Source: Amycolatopsis thailandensis (lineage in GTDB: Bacteria; Actinomycetota; Actinomycetes; Mycobacteriales; Pseudonocardiaceae). From it: DNA of 64,000 bases. Position numbers and translations under genes: made by a program. Shown in pieces: positions 63,403 through 64,000 of this stretch (within the stretch, counting starts at the first letter, position 1; the number at the start of each line of letters is the position of its first letter). The notes under the pieces were generated by a model. That model was not told the origin of the DNA, ran no database searches, and saw only the letters and a program-made list of their open reading frames with translations. The stretch lies in contig NZ_NMQT01000055.1 in the NCBI RefSeq assembly GCF_002234405.1, positions 58,881 through 122,880 on the forward strand. The letters are read 5' to 3'.

Positions 63403-64000
63403 GTGCTCACCAAGGAGCAGTACCTGGGTGCGGTGGCGGAGCGTATCCAGCGCAGCGGGGGCAGGCTGAACACGGTCCAGATCGGCCCGAGCGCGGCCGT
63501 CGTGGGCTTGTTCACCGAGTCGGTGATGATGTCGACGATGAACTACTGCGTGGTGGCGGCGGCGATCCCGGAGGTGTCCGCGCCCGCGTTGTACGACTTC
63601 ACCGGGCTGGCGACGCAGCACGCGCGCGCGAACGTGATGGGCACTGTCGGCTGGACGGCCGCTTCGGTGGTGATCGCCGGGCTGATCGGCGACCGGGTGT
63701 ATCCGGACGCCGCGCAGGCCGCGTCGGCGAAGTCCGGCAACCAGTTCGGTGGCGAGACGCGCATGGTGGCGGTCGACGTTTCGGCGGCGCAGATGTACGC
63801 GTTCGTCGGCGGGAAGCTCTGGGGCGCGGCGGTCCAGGGATCGGTGAACGCGAAGCTGACGTTCTGTTTCCCGCAGCCCGCCGAGGTCTATCAGCAGGTG
63901 CAGTGGCAGCAGTCGCAGGGCCAGCCGCCGATGCCGCCCGGACCGCCGATGCCGCCGCCCGGTCAGCAACCGCCTCCCGGCTGGCAGCCGCAGCAGCCAC
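63403..64000 (+). CDS. Hypothetical protein, 5' part (runs off the right edge)
   Basis: The first 199 codons are present. Residues 1-160 form an Ala/Val-rich folded domain with no membrane certainty. From about 165 on, the sequence is rich in Gln, Pro, Gly and Met (GQPPMPPGPPMPPP), a disordered tail. The GTG at 63403 is preceded by GGGAGGCATCA. No family is recognised; the C-terminal end lies outside. Confidence 0.7.
   Translation, partial: MLTKEQYLGAVAERIQRSGGRLNTVQIGPSAAVVGLFTESVMMSTMNYCVVAAAIPEVSAPALYDFTGLATQHARANVMGTVGWTAASVVIAGLIGDRVYPDAAQAASAKSGNQFGGETRMVAVDVSAAQMYAFVGGKLWGAAVQGSVNAKLTFCFPQPAEVYQQVQWQQSQGQPPMPPGPPMPPPGQQPPPGWQPQQP

Overview
The window is high-GC actinobacterial chromosome, most likely from a Pseudonocardiaceae member such as Amycolatopsis. 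This is inferred from gene content, frequent GTG starts, several apparently leaderless promoters and characteristic intergenic palindromes; no taxonomic search was run. The right half carries the oriC-proximal cell-envelope and division block known from Mycobacterium (tRNA-Leu(CAG), fhaA, fhaB, pstP, rodA, pbpA, pknA, pknB, trpG, crgA, a PH-domain gene, ppiA, a cwsA-like gene). The origin therefore probably lies just beyond the right edge.

Left part (1-17.2 kb): a truncated HTH regulator; two small conserved proteins; a beta-glucosidase/MFS pair with a divergent TetR regulator; a 428-bp intergenic with hairpins and a DnaA-box cluster; a fold-III PLP enzyme divergent from a sugar-alcohol/lactone oxidase; a PRPP-synthetase paralogue; a small NAD(P)-binding protein; an unrecognised protein; two tandem transmembrane Ser/Thr kinases with an unusual HRDYKP catalytic loop; and two overlapping HpcH/HpaI-CitE lyases.

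17.2-19.9 kb is a compact defence-like island. An Abi/HEPN gene has a structured leader RNA candidate, and it is divergent from an AAA ATPase overlapping a DUF4276 (TOPRIM-like) gene. The latter pair has the logic of a split OLD/PARIS-type system and is the best candidate here for a poorly described system.

19.9-36.3 kb: an eight-gene operon on the minus strand (peptide-type ABC importer, aldehyde dehydrogenase, SDR, amidase) facing a FadR-type regulator with a TGGT-N3-ACCA operator between them; a patatin phospholipase; a class F-type sortase with a Ser/Thr/Pro-rich secreted partner; a gamma-lyase/synthase family PLP enzyme; and a secreted penicillin-acylase-type amidohydrolase fused to a discoidin domain.

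36.3-64 kb: an FKBP isomerase, the tRNA, and the tightly overlapping fhaA-to-pknB cluster (signalling plus peptidoglycan elongation). This is followed by a convergent minus-strand operon trpG-ABC ATPase-permease-P-loop kinase. A block not part of the usual synteny comes next: fprA with an IdeR-like box, a two-component system, an ABC exporter, an SCO5389-like protein and an LLM oxidoreductase. The conserved block then resumes with sortase E, crgA, the PH-domain protein, rhomboid protease, ppiA and the cwsA-like gene, ending in an incomplete gene.

Intergenic regions contain recurring palindromes with AAGGSCCCTTC arms, a bidirectional 21-bp repeat array (50.83-51.06 kb), and three separate DnaA-box clusters.
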